From Caulobacter sp. (GTDB lineage: Bacteria > Pseudomonadota > Alphaproteobacteria > Caulobacterales > Caulobacteraceae): a stretch of 64,000 nucleotides of DNA. The first letter of the stretch is position 1. Every line of letters starts with the position of its first letter. A program made the position numbers and the translations under genes. Shown piece after piece: positions 17,803 to 26,421 of the stretch. The notes beneath the pieces were generated by a model. The model saw only the letters and a program-made list of their open reading frames with translations, was not told the DNA's origin and made no database searches. The stretch is taken from positions 62,001-126,000 of the forward strand of contig JAQGIK010000056.1 of NCBI GenBank assembly GCA_028291265.1. Direction: 5' to 3'.

Positions 17803-18212
17803 TCATCGGCCTGGGTTCCGACCTCTGCGATATCCGCCGCATCGACAAGACCCTTGAGCGTTTCGGCGGCCGCTTCGTCCAGCGCCTCTATACCGACATC
17901 GAGCAGGCCAAGTCCGACCGCCGCAAGGACCGCGCCGCCAGCTACGCCAAGCGTTTCGCCGCCAAGGAAGCCTGCGCCAAGGCGCTCGGGACCGGCGTCC
18001 CCCGCCGGGGCGTCCACTGGAAGGACATGGGGGTGGTCAACCTGCGCTCCGGCGCCCCGACCATGGCCCTGACCGGCGGCGCGGCCGATCGTCTCGCCCA
18101 GATCATTCCTGAAGGGATGGAGGCGAGGATTCACGTCACCCTGACGGACGATCATCCCTACGCCCAGGCCTTCGTGATCATCGAAGCCTTGCCCATCCAA
18201 GTTACGCCATGA
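17799..18212 (+). CDS. acpS: Holo-[acyl-carrier-protein] synthase
   Basis: Transfers 4'-phosphopantetheine from CoA to the acyl carrier protein of fatty acid synthesis. It is 137 aa from a GTG start that overlaps the pdxJ stop by 4 bases. Metal-binding Asp lies in [14 protein letters not shown] and the conserved Glu in [25 protein letters not shown] and [13 protein letters not shown] complete the family pattern. lepB follows after about 100 bases, so it may have its own promoter. Confidence 0.95.
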   Translation: MIIGLGSDLCDIRRIDKTLERFGGRFVQRLYTDIEQAKSDRRKDRAASYAKRFAAKEACAKALGTGVPRRGVHWKDMGVVNLRSGAPTMALTGGAADRLAQIIPEGMEARIHVTLTDDHPYAQAFVIIEALPIQVTP

Positions 18213-18312
18213 AGGCGAACTAACAGGCGCTCCGCTTGCCGCCGCTGTATTCAGCGTCTAACCAGTCCCGCTGGGCGTTTCGCCCCCAAGTCTTGAAGAG
18301 AATCACGCGCCG

Positions 18313-19164
18313 ATGACCGACGCCACCGTCACCGAGGCCGAACCGCAGGTCGTCGCCGCTCCGGAACCCGAGGACAAGCCGCCGCCGACCTTCGTCCAGG
18401 AGGTCGTCGAGATCGCCAAGACGGTGGCCTATGCGCTGCTGATCGCGCTGGTCCTGCGGATTTTCCTGTTCCAGCCCTTCACCATTCCGTCGGACTCGAT
18501 GGAGCCCAACCTGCTCCACGGCGACTACATCATCGTCAACAAGTTCTCCTACGGCTACTCCAAGCACTCGATCCCGCTCAGCCCGGGGCTGTTCAAGGGC
18601 CGCATCTTCGGCTCCAAGCCGCACCGCGGCGACATCGTCGTGTTCAAGCTGCCGGCCGACAACAAGACCGACTACATCAAGCGCGTCATCGGCCTGCCCG
18701 GCGACCGCATTCAGGTCCGCGGCGGCGTGCTGTACGTCAACGAAAAGGCCCTGCCCAACGTCCAGGTGACCCGCAACGACGCCGCCGACATGGACCGCGT
18801 CCGCCGTCAGGAAACCTCCTACGACAACAAGACCTACGTCACCTACGCCGGGGCCGAGTACGGCTACGTCAACAACACCGGCGTCTTCCTGGTGCCCCAG
18901 GGCCACTACTTCATGATGGGCGACAACCGCGACAACTCGCTGGACAGCCGCGTCGAGCCCAACTACGCCGCGCCCCGCCAGGGCGGCGTCGGCTTCGTGC
19001 CGGCCGAGAACCTGGTCGGCAAGGCGCAGATCATCCTGCTCAGCTGGTACGCCCCGTCCGACCCCTACGACACCGGGCCGCGCCACGAGGGCGCCTCGCT
19101 GTTCAAGCCCTGGACCTGGTTCACCGAAGCCCGCCCGAGCCGGTTCTTCCACATCCTCAAGTGA
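18313..19164 (+). CDS. lepB: Signal peptidase I
   Basis: Inner-membrane serine protease that removes Sec and Tat signal peptides. It is 283 aa. The cytoplasmic N-terminus is acidic and proline-rich, followed by one transmembrane helix (TVAYALLIALVLRIFLF). The nucleophile Ser is in PSDSMEPNLL, the general-base Lys in DYIKRVIGLPGD, and the last conserved box is GDNRDNSLDSR. The periplasmic part contains insertions typical of alphaproteobacterial LepB. It is followed within 5 bases by rnc, so lepB-rnc-era form an operon. Confidence 0.96.
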   Translation: MTDATVTEAEPQVVAAPEPEDKPPPTFVQEVVEIAKTVAYALLIALVLRIFLFQPFTIPSDSMEPNLLHGDYIIVNKFSYGYSKHSIPLSPGLFKGRIFGSKPHRGDIVVFKLPADNKTDYIKRVIGLPGDRIQVRGGVLYVNEKALPNVQVTRNDAADMDRVRRQETSYDNKTYVTYAGAEYGYVNNTGVFLVPQGHYFMMGDNRDNSLDSRVEPNYAAPRQGGVGFVPAENLVGKAQIILLSWYAPSDPYDTGPRHEGASLFKPWTWFTEARPSRFFHILK

Positions 19165-19168
19165 AGAC

Positions 19169-19876
19169 TTGGCTGAAATGAACGCCCGGGTCCTGGCCGT
19201 AGAGGCGCTCGAACGCCGCATCGGCCACACCTTCGCCGACCGCGACTTGCTGGAACGCGCTCTGACGCACTCCTCGGTCGGCGACGGCGCCATCAAGGTG
19301 CGCCACAACGAGCGGCTGGAGTTCCTCGGCGACCGGGTGCTCGGCCTGCTGGCCTCCGAACGCCTGCTGGCCCTCTATCCGGAGGCCAAGGAGGGCGAGC
19401 TGTCGCCGCGCCTGGCCAACCTCGTCAACGGCAAGGCCTGCGCCCGCGTCGGCCGGCGGCTGGATCTGGGCATCGCCCTGCGGATGAGCGGCTCGGCGAC
19501 CAAGATGGGCGTGCGCGACAACGACGGGGCCCTGGGCGACGGCGTCGAGGCCCTGATGGCGGCCATCTACATCGACGGCGGGCTGGAGACGGCCAGGGCC
19601 TTCTTCCTGTCCGCCTGGGCCGACGAGTTCGACCATCTGGAGGCGCCGCGCTCCAAGGACGCCAAGACCCGGCTGCAGGAATGGGCCATGGGCCTGCGCC
19701 TGCCGGTCCCGGCCTACACGGTCGTCGAACAGTCGGGACCGGCCCATGCGCCGCGTTTCATTGTAGAGGTTGCCGTGCGGGGCTATGAGAGCGAACGCGG
19801 AGAAGGGGGGTCTCGGCGCGAAGCGGAAAAGGCTGCGGCGTTGATCATGCTGCTGAAACAGGAAGGCAAAGCATGA
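19169..19876 (+). CDS. rnc: Ribonuclease III
   Basis: Cleaves double-stranded RNA, including the rRNA precursor. It is 235 aa. The nuclease signature NERLEFLGDRVL is near residues 47-58, the second acidic cluster is DGVEALMAAIYIDGG, and a C-terminal double-stranded RNA-binding domain (KTRLQEWAMGLRLPVPAY to EAEKAAALIML) is complete. The TTG at 19169 and the ATG at 19178 are both possible starts, differing by three residues. The stop overlaps the era start (ATGA). Confidence 0.96.
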   Translation: MAEMNARVLAVEALERRIGHTFADRDLLERALTHSSVGDGAIKVRHNERLEFLGDRVLGLLASERLLALYPEAKEGELSPRLANLVNGKACARVGRRLDLGIALRMSGSATKMGVRDNDGALGDGVEALMAAIYIDGGLETARAFFLSAWADEFDHLEAPRSKDAKTRLQEWAMGLRLPVPAYTVVEQSGPAHAPRFIVEVAVRGYESERGEGGSRREAEKAAALIMLLKQEGKA

Positions 19877-20805
19877 CCCGGGCAGGTTTCGTCGCCATCA
19901 TCGGCGCGCCCAACGCTGGCAAGTCCACCCTCACCAACCGGCTGGTTGGCGCCAAGGTGTCCATCGTCACTCAAAAGGTTCAGACCACGCGCTTCCCGGT
20001 GCGCGGCGTCGCCATGGCCGGCGAGGCGCAGATCATCCTGCTCGACACCCCCGGCATCTTCACCCCCCGCCGCAAGCTGGACCGCGCCATGGTCCGCAGC
20101 GCCTGGGCCGGTGCCGACGACGCCGACGCGGTGGTGCACCTCGTCGACGTCCAGGCCGAACTGGCCGTGCAGGACAAGACCGCCAAGCCGGCCGACAAGC
20201 GCGGCGTCATCGACGTCCAGACCATCATCGAGAACCTGCAGGGCTCGAAGAAGAAGGTCATCCTGGCGCTCAACAAGATCGACGGCGTCAAGCGCGAGCG
20301 GCTGCTGGCCGTCTCCCAGGCCCTGTTCGAGACCGGCGTCTACACCGAGGTCTTCATGATCAGCGCCGCCGACGGCAACGGCGTCGACGACCTGAAGGCC
20401 CGCATGGCCGAACTGATGCCGGAGGGCCCCTGGCTCTATCCGGAAGACCAGACCGCCGACATCCCGGCCCGCCTGCTGGCCGCCGAGATCACCCGCGAGA
20501 AGCTTTACCTGCGCGTCCATGAGGAACTGCCCTACGCCGCCAGCATCGAGACGGTGGCCTTCGAGGAAAAGCGCGACGGCTCGGTCCGCATCGAACAGAC
20601 CATCTTCGTCGAGCGCGAGGGCCAGCGGGCCATCGTCATCGGCAACAACGGCCAGACCCTGAAGTGGATCGGCCAGAAGAGCCGCGAGGAGCTGGCCGAA
20701 CTGTTCGAACGCAAGGTTCACCTGTTCCTCCACGTCCGGGTCCGCGAGAACTGGGCCGAGGAACGCGAGGCCTACTCGGCCATGGGACTGGATTTCGACG
20801 TCTAG
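19873..20805 (+). CDS. era: GTPase Era
   Basis: Ras-like GTPase that binds 16S rRNA during 30S maturation. It is 310 aa. G1 is GAPNAGKSTL, G2 lies around QTTRFPVRG, G3 is DTPGI, and G4 is NKID. The C-terminal KH domain contains the GNNGQTLKWIGQKSREEL loop. Its start overlaps the rnc stop by 4 bases. A family C repeat follows its stop directly. Confidence 0.97.
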   Translation: MTRAGFVAIIGAPNAGKSTLTNRLVGAKVSIVTQKVQTTRFPVRGVAMAGEAQIILLDTPGIFTPRRKLDRAMVRSAWAGADDADAVVHLVDVQAELAVQDKTAKPADKRGVIDVQTIIENLQGSKKKVILALNKIDGVKRERLLAVSQALFETGVYTEVFMISAADGNGVDDLKARMAELMPEGPWLYPEDQTADIPARLLAAEITREKLYLRVHEELPYAASIETVAFEEKRDGSVRIEQTIFVEREGQRAIVIGNNGQTLKWIGQKSREELAELFERKVHLFLHVRVRENWAEEREAYSAMGLDFDV

Positions 20806-20806
20806 T

Positions 20807-20918
20807 ACGTCCTTCGACACGCCCGCTATGCGGGCTGCTCAGGATGACTGACGGTAGTGCAGGTTCAAAAAACTAGTCATGCTGAGCAGCGGCCGTAGGC
20901 CGCGTGTCGAAGCACGCA
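20807..20918. repeat. Inverted repeat element, family C (second copy)
   Basis: This copy has the same architecture as 16257-16368: outer core CTTCGACACG, inner core GCTGCTCAG-ATGACT, and a variable middle. It begins 2 bases after the era stop and ends about 18 bases before the next gene, filling the intergenic space. Confidence 0.85.
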
Positions 20919-20936
20919 CCCAAGACAGGGCCATTC

Positions 20937-21428
20937 ATGCGTCTCCTCTTCCTGATCCTCGCCCTGCTGGCGACGCCGGCCATGGCCCAGCCCACCGGCG
21001 CGGAGCGGGCGATCAATGTCACGCTCGATACGCTGCACGAGGCGGCGTCGAAGGCCGACACCAAGCGCTACTTCCCGCTCTATGCGAAGGACGCCATCTA
21101 CATCGGCTCCGACGCCGCCGAACGCTGGACCCTCGCCGAATTCCGCGCCTTCGCCGAGCCCTACTTCGCCAAGGGCAAGGGCTGGACCTACAAACCCCGC
21201 GAACGCCACATCGTCGTCACCGACAATCCCTGCAAGTGCATCGCCTGGTTCGACGAACTGCTGGACAGCGAAAGCTACGGCACCAGCCGGGGAACGGGCG
21301 TGATGGTGCTGGAAGACGGCCAATGGAAGGTGGCGCAATACGCCCTGACCTTCCCGATGCCCAACGACCTGGCCCACGGGTTTACGGACCAGATCAAGGC
21401 GTTCGAGGCGAAGGCCAAAGCCAAGTAG
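20937..21428 (+). CDS. Secreted NTF2-like (SnoaL/DUF4440) protein
   Basis: Protein of 163 aa with a Sec signal peptide (LLFLILALLATPAMA, cleavage near residue 18) and one NTF2-like cone fold. Typical segments are YFPLYAKDAIYIGSDAAERWT, FRAFAEPYFAKGKGW and the closing strand GQWKVAQYALTFPMPNDLA. Family members include ketosteroid isomerase-like enzymes and non-catalytic binding domains; no activity can be assigned. The C-terminus ends in a short Lys/Ala stretch. The ATG 20937 lies just after a family C element. Confidence 0.75.
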   Translation: MRLLFLILALLATPAMAQPTGAERAINVTLDTLHEAASKADTKRYFPLYAKDAIYIGSDAAERWTLAEFRAFAEPYFAKGKGWTYKPRERHIVVTDNPCKCIAWFDELLDSESYGTSRGTGVMVLEDGQWKVAQYALTFPMPNDLAHGFTDQIKAFEAKAKAK

Positions 21429-21458
21429 CCGGCGGACGACGACTCGTCCGCGCCCGTT

Positions 21459-21618
21459 CCCCACCCCCTACCGTCATCCTAGGGCTTGTCCCTAAGATCC
21501 CGCTCTCCGCTCGCTCTCACAGTGGGGTGGAGGCGCGGCCGCGCCTCCAGGGCAGGGTTCGCGGCGGCCGAACCCGGGATCCTAGGCACAAGGCCTAGGA
21601 TGACGGTAGGGGGTGGGG
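21459..21618. repeat. Long inverted repeat element, family D
   Basis: Perfect 25-base inverted arms at 21459-21483 and 21594-21618 end in CCGTCATCCTAGG. The loop contains a strong internal palindrome (TGGAGGCGCGGCCGCGCCTCCA-like, about 21529-21549) and a smaller one around GTTCGCGGCGGCCGAAC. It sits between two convergent genes, where it could fold into a large hairpin on either transcript. Confidence 0.85.
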
Positions 21619-21622
21619 GCGC

Positions 21623-22354
21623 CTATTGGCCGCCTGCCACCTTCAGCCCCATGAAATAAGCCCGCCGCTCCAACTCGAAATGCTCCAGCGCGGCCCGCAG
21701 CGTCGTGCGCGCCATGGTCGCCCCGTGCTTTTCCAGGAAGGCCTCCAGCCGCGGCCGGTCCTTGTCGCAGGTCCGCAAGGCCCAGCCGACCGCCTTGTGG
21801 GTCAGGTCGTGGGGGTCGTCCAGCAGGATCTCGGCGATGGCGTAGCTGTCGTCGTGGTCGCCCTTCAGGGCGAAGTGCAGCGTGGCGAGGATGGCCGTCC
21901 GCCGCTCCCACAGGCTGTCCGACCGGGCCAGCCGGTAGAGGACATCGCGCGGCCTGTCCCACAGGTAGCGGCCGACTACCCGCCAGGCGGCGAGGTCGAC
22001 CAGGTCCCAGTTGTTGATCCGGTCGTGCCGCCGCAGATAGAGGCCGTAGAGGTCCTTCAGCCGCTGCGCCGAGCATCCCTTCGCCGTCGCCGCCTTGCCC
22101 ATGATGCTCAAGGCTCCGGCCCGCGCCTCATGCACCTCGTCCTCGAGCAGCTTTTCCAGCTCCTCGACCGGCATGGCCAGGTAGCCTTCGGAGACCTTGA
22201 ACAACGTCCCCATCTTCACGCCGATGAAGACGTCGCCGGCCCCGTAATCGCCCTCGCCGGCCTTGAAGTAGCGCTGGATCTTGCGCAGTTCCTCGTCGGA
22301 CTGGTGTGTCCGCAGCTGCGCCATGAAAGCGTCGGCGGTCTGGTCCTGCGCCAT
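21623..22354 (-). CDS. DNA alkylation repair protein, AlkD-like
   Basis: HEAT-repeat DNA glycosylase homologue of 243 aa. The characteristic segments are RRHDRINNWDLVDLAAW (active-site Trp and Asp), LARSDSLWERRTAILATLHF (active-site Arg region) and HKAVGWALRTCDKDRP. It would excise N3- and N7-alkylated purines without base flipping, as shown for Bacillus AlkD. All three catalytic positions appear present. It is divergent from recO across only 49 bases, so the promoters must overlap. Confidence 0.86.
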   Translation of the reverse strand: MAQDQTADAFMAQLRTHQSDEELRKIQRYFKAGEGDYGAGDVFIGVKMGTLFKVSEGYLAMPVEELEKLLEDEVHEARAGALSIMGKAATAKGCSAQRLKDLYGLYLRRHDRINNWDLVDLAAWRVVGRYLWDRPRDVLYRLARSDSLWERRTAILATLHFALKGDHDDSYAIAEILLDDPHDLTHKAVGWALRTCDKDRPRLEAFLEKHGATMARTTLRAALEHFELERRAYFMGLKVAGGQ

Positions 22355-22403
22355 ATCGTTCCGCCCCTGTGCATCCGTGGCCGACGCAGGCTATCTCACC
22401 GGC

Positions 22404-23135
22404 ATGGAATGGGAAGACGAAGGCTATATCCTGTCGGCGCGGCTGCATGGCGAGTCCGGGGCGATCATCGACCTGCTGACCGAGCGCTACGGTCGCCACG
22501 CCGCCCACGTCTCGGGCGGCGGCTCGCGTCGCCTCAAATCGATCCTGCAGCCGGGCGCCAAGGTGCTGGCCAGCTATCACGCCCGAGTCGAGGGCCAGCT
22601 CGGTTCGGCCCGCGTCGAGCCGATCGGGGAGGGGCCGTCCGAACTGTTCGACGACCGCCTGGCCCTGGCCGGCCTCGCCGCCGCCGCCGCCGTGGCGGCC
22701 GGGGCCTTGCCCGAGCGCGAGCCACATCCTGGGGCCTTCCACGCCTTCGACGCCCTGATCGGCGCGCTGGGCAACGCCGACATCTGGCCCGCCGTCTTCG
22801 TGCAGTTCGAGGCCGGCTTGCTGAGCGAAATGGGCTTCTCCCTGGACCTGAGCAAATGCGCCTCGACCGGCGTCACCGAGGATCTGGTCTGGGTCAGCCC
22901 GCGCACCGGCCGGGCCGTCAGCCGCGAGGCCGGCGAGCCTTATGCCGACCGCCTGCTGCCCTTGCCGCCCTTCATGCTGTCGCCGCGCAACGGCCTTGGC
23001 GAGGGCGACATCCGCGCCGGCTTCGACCTGACCGGCCACTTCCTGGAGCAATACGTCTTCGGCCCGCTCAACAAGCCGCTTCCCCCCGCGCGCGTCTGGC
23101 TTTTGGAGCGACTCTCCGACGCTGGGCGGCTATGA
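22404..23135 (+). CDS. recO: DNA repair protein RecO
   Basis: Mediator that helps load RecA at single-stranded gaps with RecR. It is 243 aa. The N-terminal OB-fold starts with WEDEGYILSARLHGESGAIIDLLTERYGRH, followed by the KSILQPGAKVLASY strand; the C-terminal helical part contains FVQFEAGLLSEMGFSLDLSKCASTG. The zinc-finger cysteines of some RecO proteins are largely missing, as is common in this class. It is followed by hairpins and then parC. Confidence 0.93.
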   Translation: MEWEDEGYILSARLHGESGAIIDLLTERYGRHAAHVSGGGSRRLKSILQPGAKVLASYHARVEGQLGSARVEPIGEGPSELFDDRLALAGLAAAAAVAAGALPEREPHPGAFHAFDALIGALGNADIWPAVFVQFEAGLLSEMGFSLDLSKCASTGVTEDLVWVSPRTGRAVSREAGEPYADRLLPLPPFMLSPRNGLGEGDIRAGFDLTGHFLEQYVFGPLNKPLPPARVWLLERLSDAGRL

Positions 23136-23163
23136 AGCCTCCCCCCGAAGCGGCCGGGGTCCC

Positions 23164-23190
23164 CACCCTTTTCACAGAGTGAAAAGGGTG
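23164..23190. terminator. Hairpin after recO
   Basis: An 11-base perfect stem (CACCCTTTTCA, 23164-23174, with its complement 23180-23190) closes a 5-base loop 28 bases after the recO stop. No T-run follows on the plus strand, so it may stabilise the 3' end rather than act as a classical intrinsic terminator. Confidence 0.5.
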
Positions 23191-23204
23191 TGAATTCATA
23201 GGAG

Positions 23205-23254
23205 TAGAGCATGTCCGGGCGGCGAACCGCACACACTTCGCCTGACATGCTCTA
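23205..23254. repeat. Inverted repeat upstream of parC
   Basis: 11-base perfect arms TAGAGCATGTC (23205-23215) and its complement (23244-23254) enclose 28 bases that extend the pairing partially. It lies 29 bases before parC and could be a small dispersed repeat or a regulatory dyad. Confidence 0.5.
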
Positions 23255-23282
23255 GAGTAGCGCCGACTGATTCTGGACCGAT

Positions 23283-25514
23283 ATGACCCTCCACACTCCC
23301 CCGCCGGGTGACGGCGACCGTATCCTCGACGAACCGCTGACCGAGGCCCTCTCGCGGCGCTACCTGGCCTATGCCCTGTCGACCATCACCGGCCGGGCCC
23401 TGCCCGACGTGCGCGATGGCTTGAAGCCCGTTCACCGCCGCATCCTCTATGCGCTGCACGAGATGCGGCTGAACCCCGGCGCGGCCGCCCGCAAATGCGC
23501 CAAGGTGGTCGGGGAGGTGATGGGTAATTTCCACCCGCACGGCGACCAGGCGATTTACGACGCCCTCGTCCGCCTGGCCCAGGACTTCAGCCAGCGCTAC
23601 CCGCTGGTCGACGGCCAGGGCAACTTCGGCAACATCGACGGCGATAACGCCGCCGCCATGCGCTACACCGAGTGCCGGATGACGCAGGCGGCCAGCCTGC
23701 TGCTCGACGGCATCGACGAGAACGCGGTCGACTTCAAGCCGACCTACGACGGCCAGGACGAAGAGCCGGTGGTGCTGCCGGCCGGCTTCCCCAACCTGCT
23801 GGCCAACGGCTCCAGCGGCATCGCCGTCGGCATGGCCACCTCGATCCCGCCGCACAACGCCGGCGAGCTGATCGACGCCTGCCTGCTGCTGCTGCAACGT
23901 CCCGAGGCGACCACCGCCGACCTGATGGAGCGGGTGAAGGGCCCCGACTTCCCGACCGGCGGCATCATCGTCGAGCCCCAGCATTCCCTGCTCGAAACCT
24001 TCGAGACCGGCCGCGGCGGCGTGCGCCTGCGCGCCCGCTGGCACAAGGAAGAGACCGGTCGCGGCACCTACCTGATCGTCGTCACCGAGGTGCCGTATCA
24101 GGTGAAGAAGGCCGAGCTGGTCGAGGGCCTGGCCGAGCTGATCGAGAACAAGAAGGCCCCGCTGCTCGGCGACGTGCGCGACGAGAGCGCCGAGGACGTG
24201 CGCCTGGTGCTCGAGCCCAAGACCCGCAACGTCGAGCCGGAAGTCCTGATGGAGAGCCTGTTCAAGCTCTCCGACCTGGAGGTCCGCTTCCCGGTCAACA
24301 TGAACGTGCTGGATCGCGGCACGCCGAAGGTCATGGGCCTGAAGGCCATTCTCAAGGCCTTCCTCGATCACCGCCGCGAGGTGCTGATCCGCCGGGCCCG
24401 CTTCCGGCTGGAGAAGATCGAGGCCCGGCTGCATGTCCTCGACGGGCTGCTGGTCGCCTACCTCAACCTCGACGAGGTGATCCGCATCGTCCGCTACGAG
24501 GAGGAGCCGAAACAGAAGCTGATCGCGGCCTTCGACCTCTCGGAAATCCAGGCCGACGCCATCCTCAACACCCGCCTGCGCCAACTGGCCCGGCTGGAGG
24601 AGATGGAGATCCGCCGCGAGCACGCCGAGCTGGCCGAAGAGCGCGACGGCATCATCGGCATGCTGGCCTCCGACGAGCAGCAGTGGAAGCTGGTCGGGTC
24701 GGGCCTTGCCGCCATGCGCGACGTGGTCGGCATCGGCACGGCCGTCGGCCGCCGCCGCAGCGATTTCGCCGACGCCCCGACCATCGACGTCGAGGCTGCC
24801 TCGGAAGCCTTCATCCCGCGCGAGCCGATCACTGTCATCCTGTCGGACAAGGGCTGGATCCGCGCCGCCAAGGGCCGGGTCGAGGACCCTTCGGAGCTGA
24901 AGTTCAAGGAGGGCGACAAGCTCGGCTTCCTGGTCCCGGCCGAGACCACCGACAAGCTGCTGATCTTCGCCTCCGACGGCCGCTTCTTCACGCTCGACTG
25001 CTCCAAGCTGCCGAGCGCCCGGGGCCATGGCGAACCGCTGCGGCTGATGGTCGATCTCGACGACCGGGTGAAGATCATCGACGTCTTCCCGCACAAGGCC
25101 GGCCGCAAGCGCATCCTGGCGTCGAAAGAGGGCTACGGCTTCATCATGCCCGAGGACGAGGCCCTGGCCTTCCGCCGGGCCGGCAAGCAGGTGCTGAATG
25201 GCGCGGCAGTGGTGTCCCTGGAAGTGACCGGCGACCAGATGGGCGTCGTCGGCGACAACGGCAAGATCCTGATCTATCCGCTTGAAGAACTTCCGGAAAT
25301 GCCGCGCGGCAAGGGCGTCAAGCTGCAGTCCTACCGCGAGGGCGGCCTGCGCGACGCCACGGTGTTCAACGCCGAAACCGGCGGCTTCTGGATCGACGCC
25401 GCCGGCCGCACCCGCGAGTGGACCGACTGGAAGGACTGGTCCGGCCGCCGGGCCGGGGCCGGCAAGCTGGCTCCCAAGGGCTTTCCGACCAGCAAGAAGT
25501 TCCGGCCGCGCTAG
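23283..25514 (+). CDS. parC: DNA topoisomerase IV subunit A
   Basis: Breaks and rejoins DNA to decatenate replicated chromosomes, with ParE. It is 743 aa. The catalytic Tyr is residue 128 in [11 protein letters not shown]; the DNA gate region [14 protein letters not shown] and the helix [17 protein letters not shown] are present, and the C-terminal beta-pinwheel blades follow from about residue 500. The positions equivalent to quinolone-resistance sites of E. coli ParC (Ser80, Glu84) are Gln and Asp here. The stop overlaps the convergent winged-helix gene by 3 bases. Confidence 0.96.
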   Translation: MTLHTPPPGDGDRILDEPLTEALSRRYLAYALSTITGRALPDVRDGLKPVHRRILYALHEMRLNPGAAARKCAKVVGEVMGNFHPHGDQAIYDALVRLAQDFSQRYPLVDGQGNFGNIDGDNAAAMRYTECRMTQAASLLLDGIDENAVDFKPTYDGQDEEPVVLPAGFPNLLANGSSGIAVGMATSIPPHNAGELIDACLLLLQRPEATTADLMERVKGPDFPTGGIIVEPQHSLLETFETGRGGVRLRARWHKEETGRGTYLIVVTEVPYQVKKAELVEGLAELIENKKAPLLGDVRDESAEDVRLVLEPKTRNVEPEVLMESLFKLSDLEVRFPVNMNVLDRGTPKVMGLKAILKAFLDHRREVLIRRARFRLEKIEARLHVLDGLLVAYLNLDEVIRIVRYEEEPKQKLIAAFDLSEIQADAILNTRLRQLARLEEMEIRREHAELAEERDGIIGMLASDEQQWKLVGSGLAAMRDVVGIGTAVGRRRSDFADAPTIDVEAASEAFIPREPITVILSDKGWIRAAKGRVEDPSELKFKEGDKLGFLVPAETTDKLLIFASDGRFFTLDCSKLPSARGHGEPLRLMVDLDDRVKIIDVFPHKAGRKRILASKEGYGFIMPEDEALAFRRAGKQVLNGAAVVSLEVTGDQMGVVGDNGKILIYPLEELPEMPRGKGVKLQSYREGGLRDATVFNAETGGFWIDAAGRTREWTDWKDWSGRRAGAGKLAPKGFPTSKKFRPR

Positions 25515-25807
25515 CCGCCGACCAGCTTGCTCATCGCTTCCAGATAGCGCCCGAAGGCTGCCCGGCCCTCGGGCGTGATCCGGGCCTGGGTCAGGGGCTT
25601 CAAGCCCACGAAGCTCTTCTCGATGGCCACGTAGCCGGCGTCCTGCAGCTTGCGCAGGTGGATCGACAGGTTGCCCTGGGTCGCCTCCAGCACCGTCTTG
25701 AGCTCGGTGAAGTCGGCGACCTCGGCGTCGGCGAGATAGGCCATGATCCCCAGCCGCAGGCGGCCGTGGATGACCTCGTCGATGCCGCCGATGTCGAATC
25801 TCGGCAT
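25511..25807 (-). CDS. Small winged-helix transcriptional regulator
   Basis: A 98 aa single-domain regulator. IHGRLRLGIMAYLADAEVAD leads into FTELKTVLEATQGNLSIHLRKLQDAGYVAIEK, a helix-turn-helix plus wing of the HTH_27/ArsR-PadR type. It has no effector domain and no metal-binding cysteines. Its ATG overlaps the stop of the upstream membrane protein gene by one base, so it is the last gene of a three-gene minus-strand operon. It probably autoregulates this operon; the dyad at 27689-27715 is a candidate site (inference). Confidence 0.85.
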   Translation of the reverse strand: MPRFDIGGIDEVIHGRLRLGIMAYLADAEVADFTELKTVLEATQGNLSIHLRKLQDAGYVAIEKSFVGLKPLTQARITPEGRAAFGRYLEAMSKLVGG

Positions 25808-26421
25808 CAGGCGCCCTTGCTCCGCGCCATGACGATGCCGGGCAGCATCAGGAACAGGAACAGGCAGAGGCCGCAGATCACCAGATAGACCGGCTGGCCG
25901 CGGGTCAGGCCCATCAGGGCGGCGCTGACCAGCCAGCCGAGCGCCGTGCCCAGCATCCACAGCCTGCGCCGCAGCTGCCAGGCCGCGTACCAGGCGCCGC
26001 CCAGCACGGCGAAGACCACGGCCGGATAGAACAGCCAGACCCGGAAGTCGCCCGACTGCAGGTAGGGCGGCAGGAAGATGACCAGCAGGACAAGGTTGAT
26101 CATGCCGGTGGCGCTGAAGAAGGCCGTGACCGCGCGCCCCGTCGTACCCTGGGGCTTGAGCGCCGTGCCCGCGCGGATGATGGCGACGGTCAGGTAGACC
26201 AGGAAGACTGCCGTCGGACCGAAGACGAACAGCAGGGTGACCGGGCCCGGTGGGTTGAAGCCCAGGATCTGGGCCCCGTGGAACAGGCACTGCAGGCCGT
26301 AGAGCAGGCCGCCGGCGGCGAACATCCGGCCGGTGAAGCGCCAGACCTCGCCGCTGTCGCCGCCTCCGACCACGGTCTTCAGATAGGCGAGGTCCTCGCG
26401 GGCGCTTTCGACGTCGGTCAT
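25807..26421 (-). CDS. Polytopic membrane protein of unknown function
   Basis: Protein of 204 aa with a soluble N-terminal stretch of about 30 residues and five or six hydrophobic segments (for example VTLLFVFGPTAVFLVYLTVA, AVTAFFSATGMINLVLLVIF, YPAVVFAVLGGAWYAAW, and a final VICGLCLFLFLMLPGIVM). I recognise no named family. It is common to find such proteins encoded beside small HTH_27-type regulators, and both gene junctions here are one-base overlaps, so it is translationally coupled to the acyltransferase upstream and the regulator downstream. Confidence 0.75.
   Translation of the reverse strand: MTDVESAREDLAYLKTVVGGGDSGEVWRFTGRMFAAGGLLYGLQCLFHGAQILGFNPPGPVTLLFVFGPTAVFLVYLTVAIIRAGTALKPQGTTGRAVTAFFSATGMINLVLLVIFLPPYLQSGDFRVWLFYPAVVFAVLGGAWYAAWQLRRRLWMLGTALGWLVSAALMGLTRGQPVYLVICGLCLFLFLMLPGIVMARSKGA

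Noticed and set aside
23196-25094. 632-codon open frame opposite parC
   Set aside because: Composition is typical of an antisense shadow and the plus strand encodes an intact ParC.
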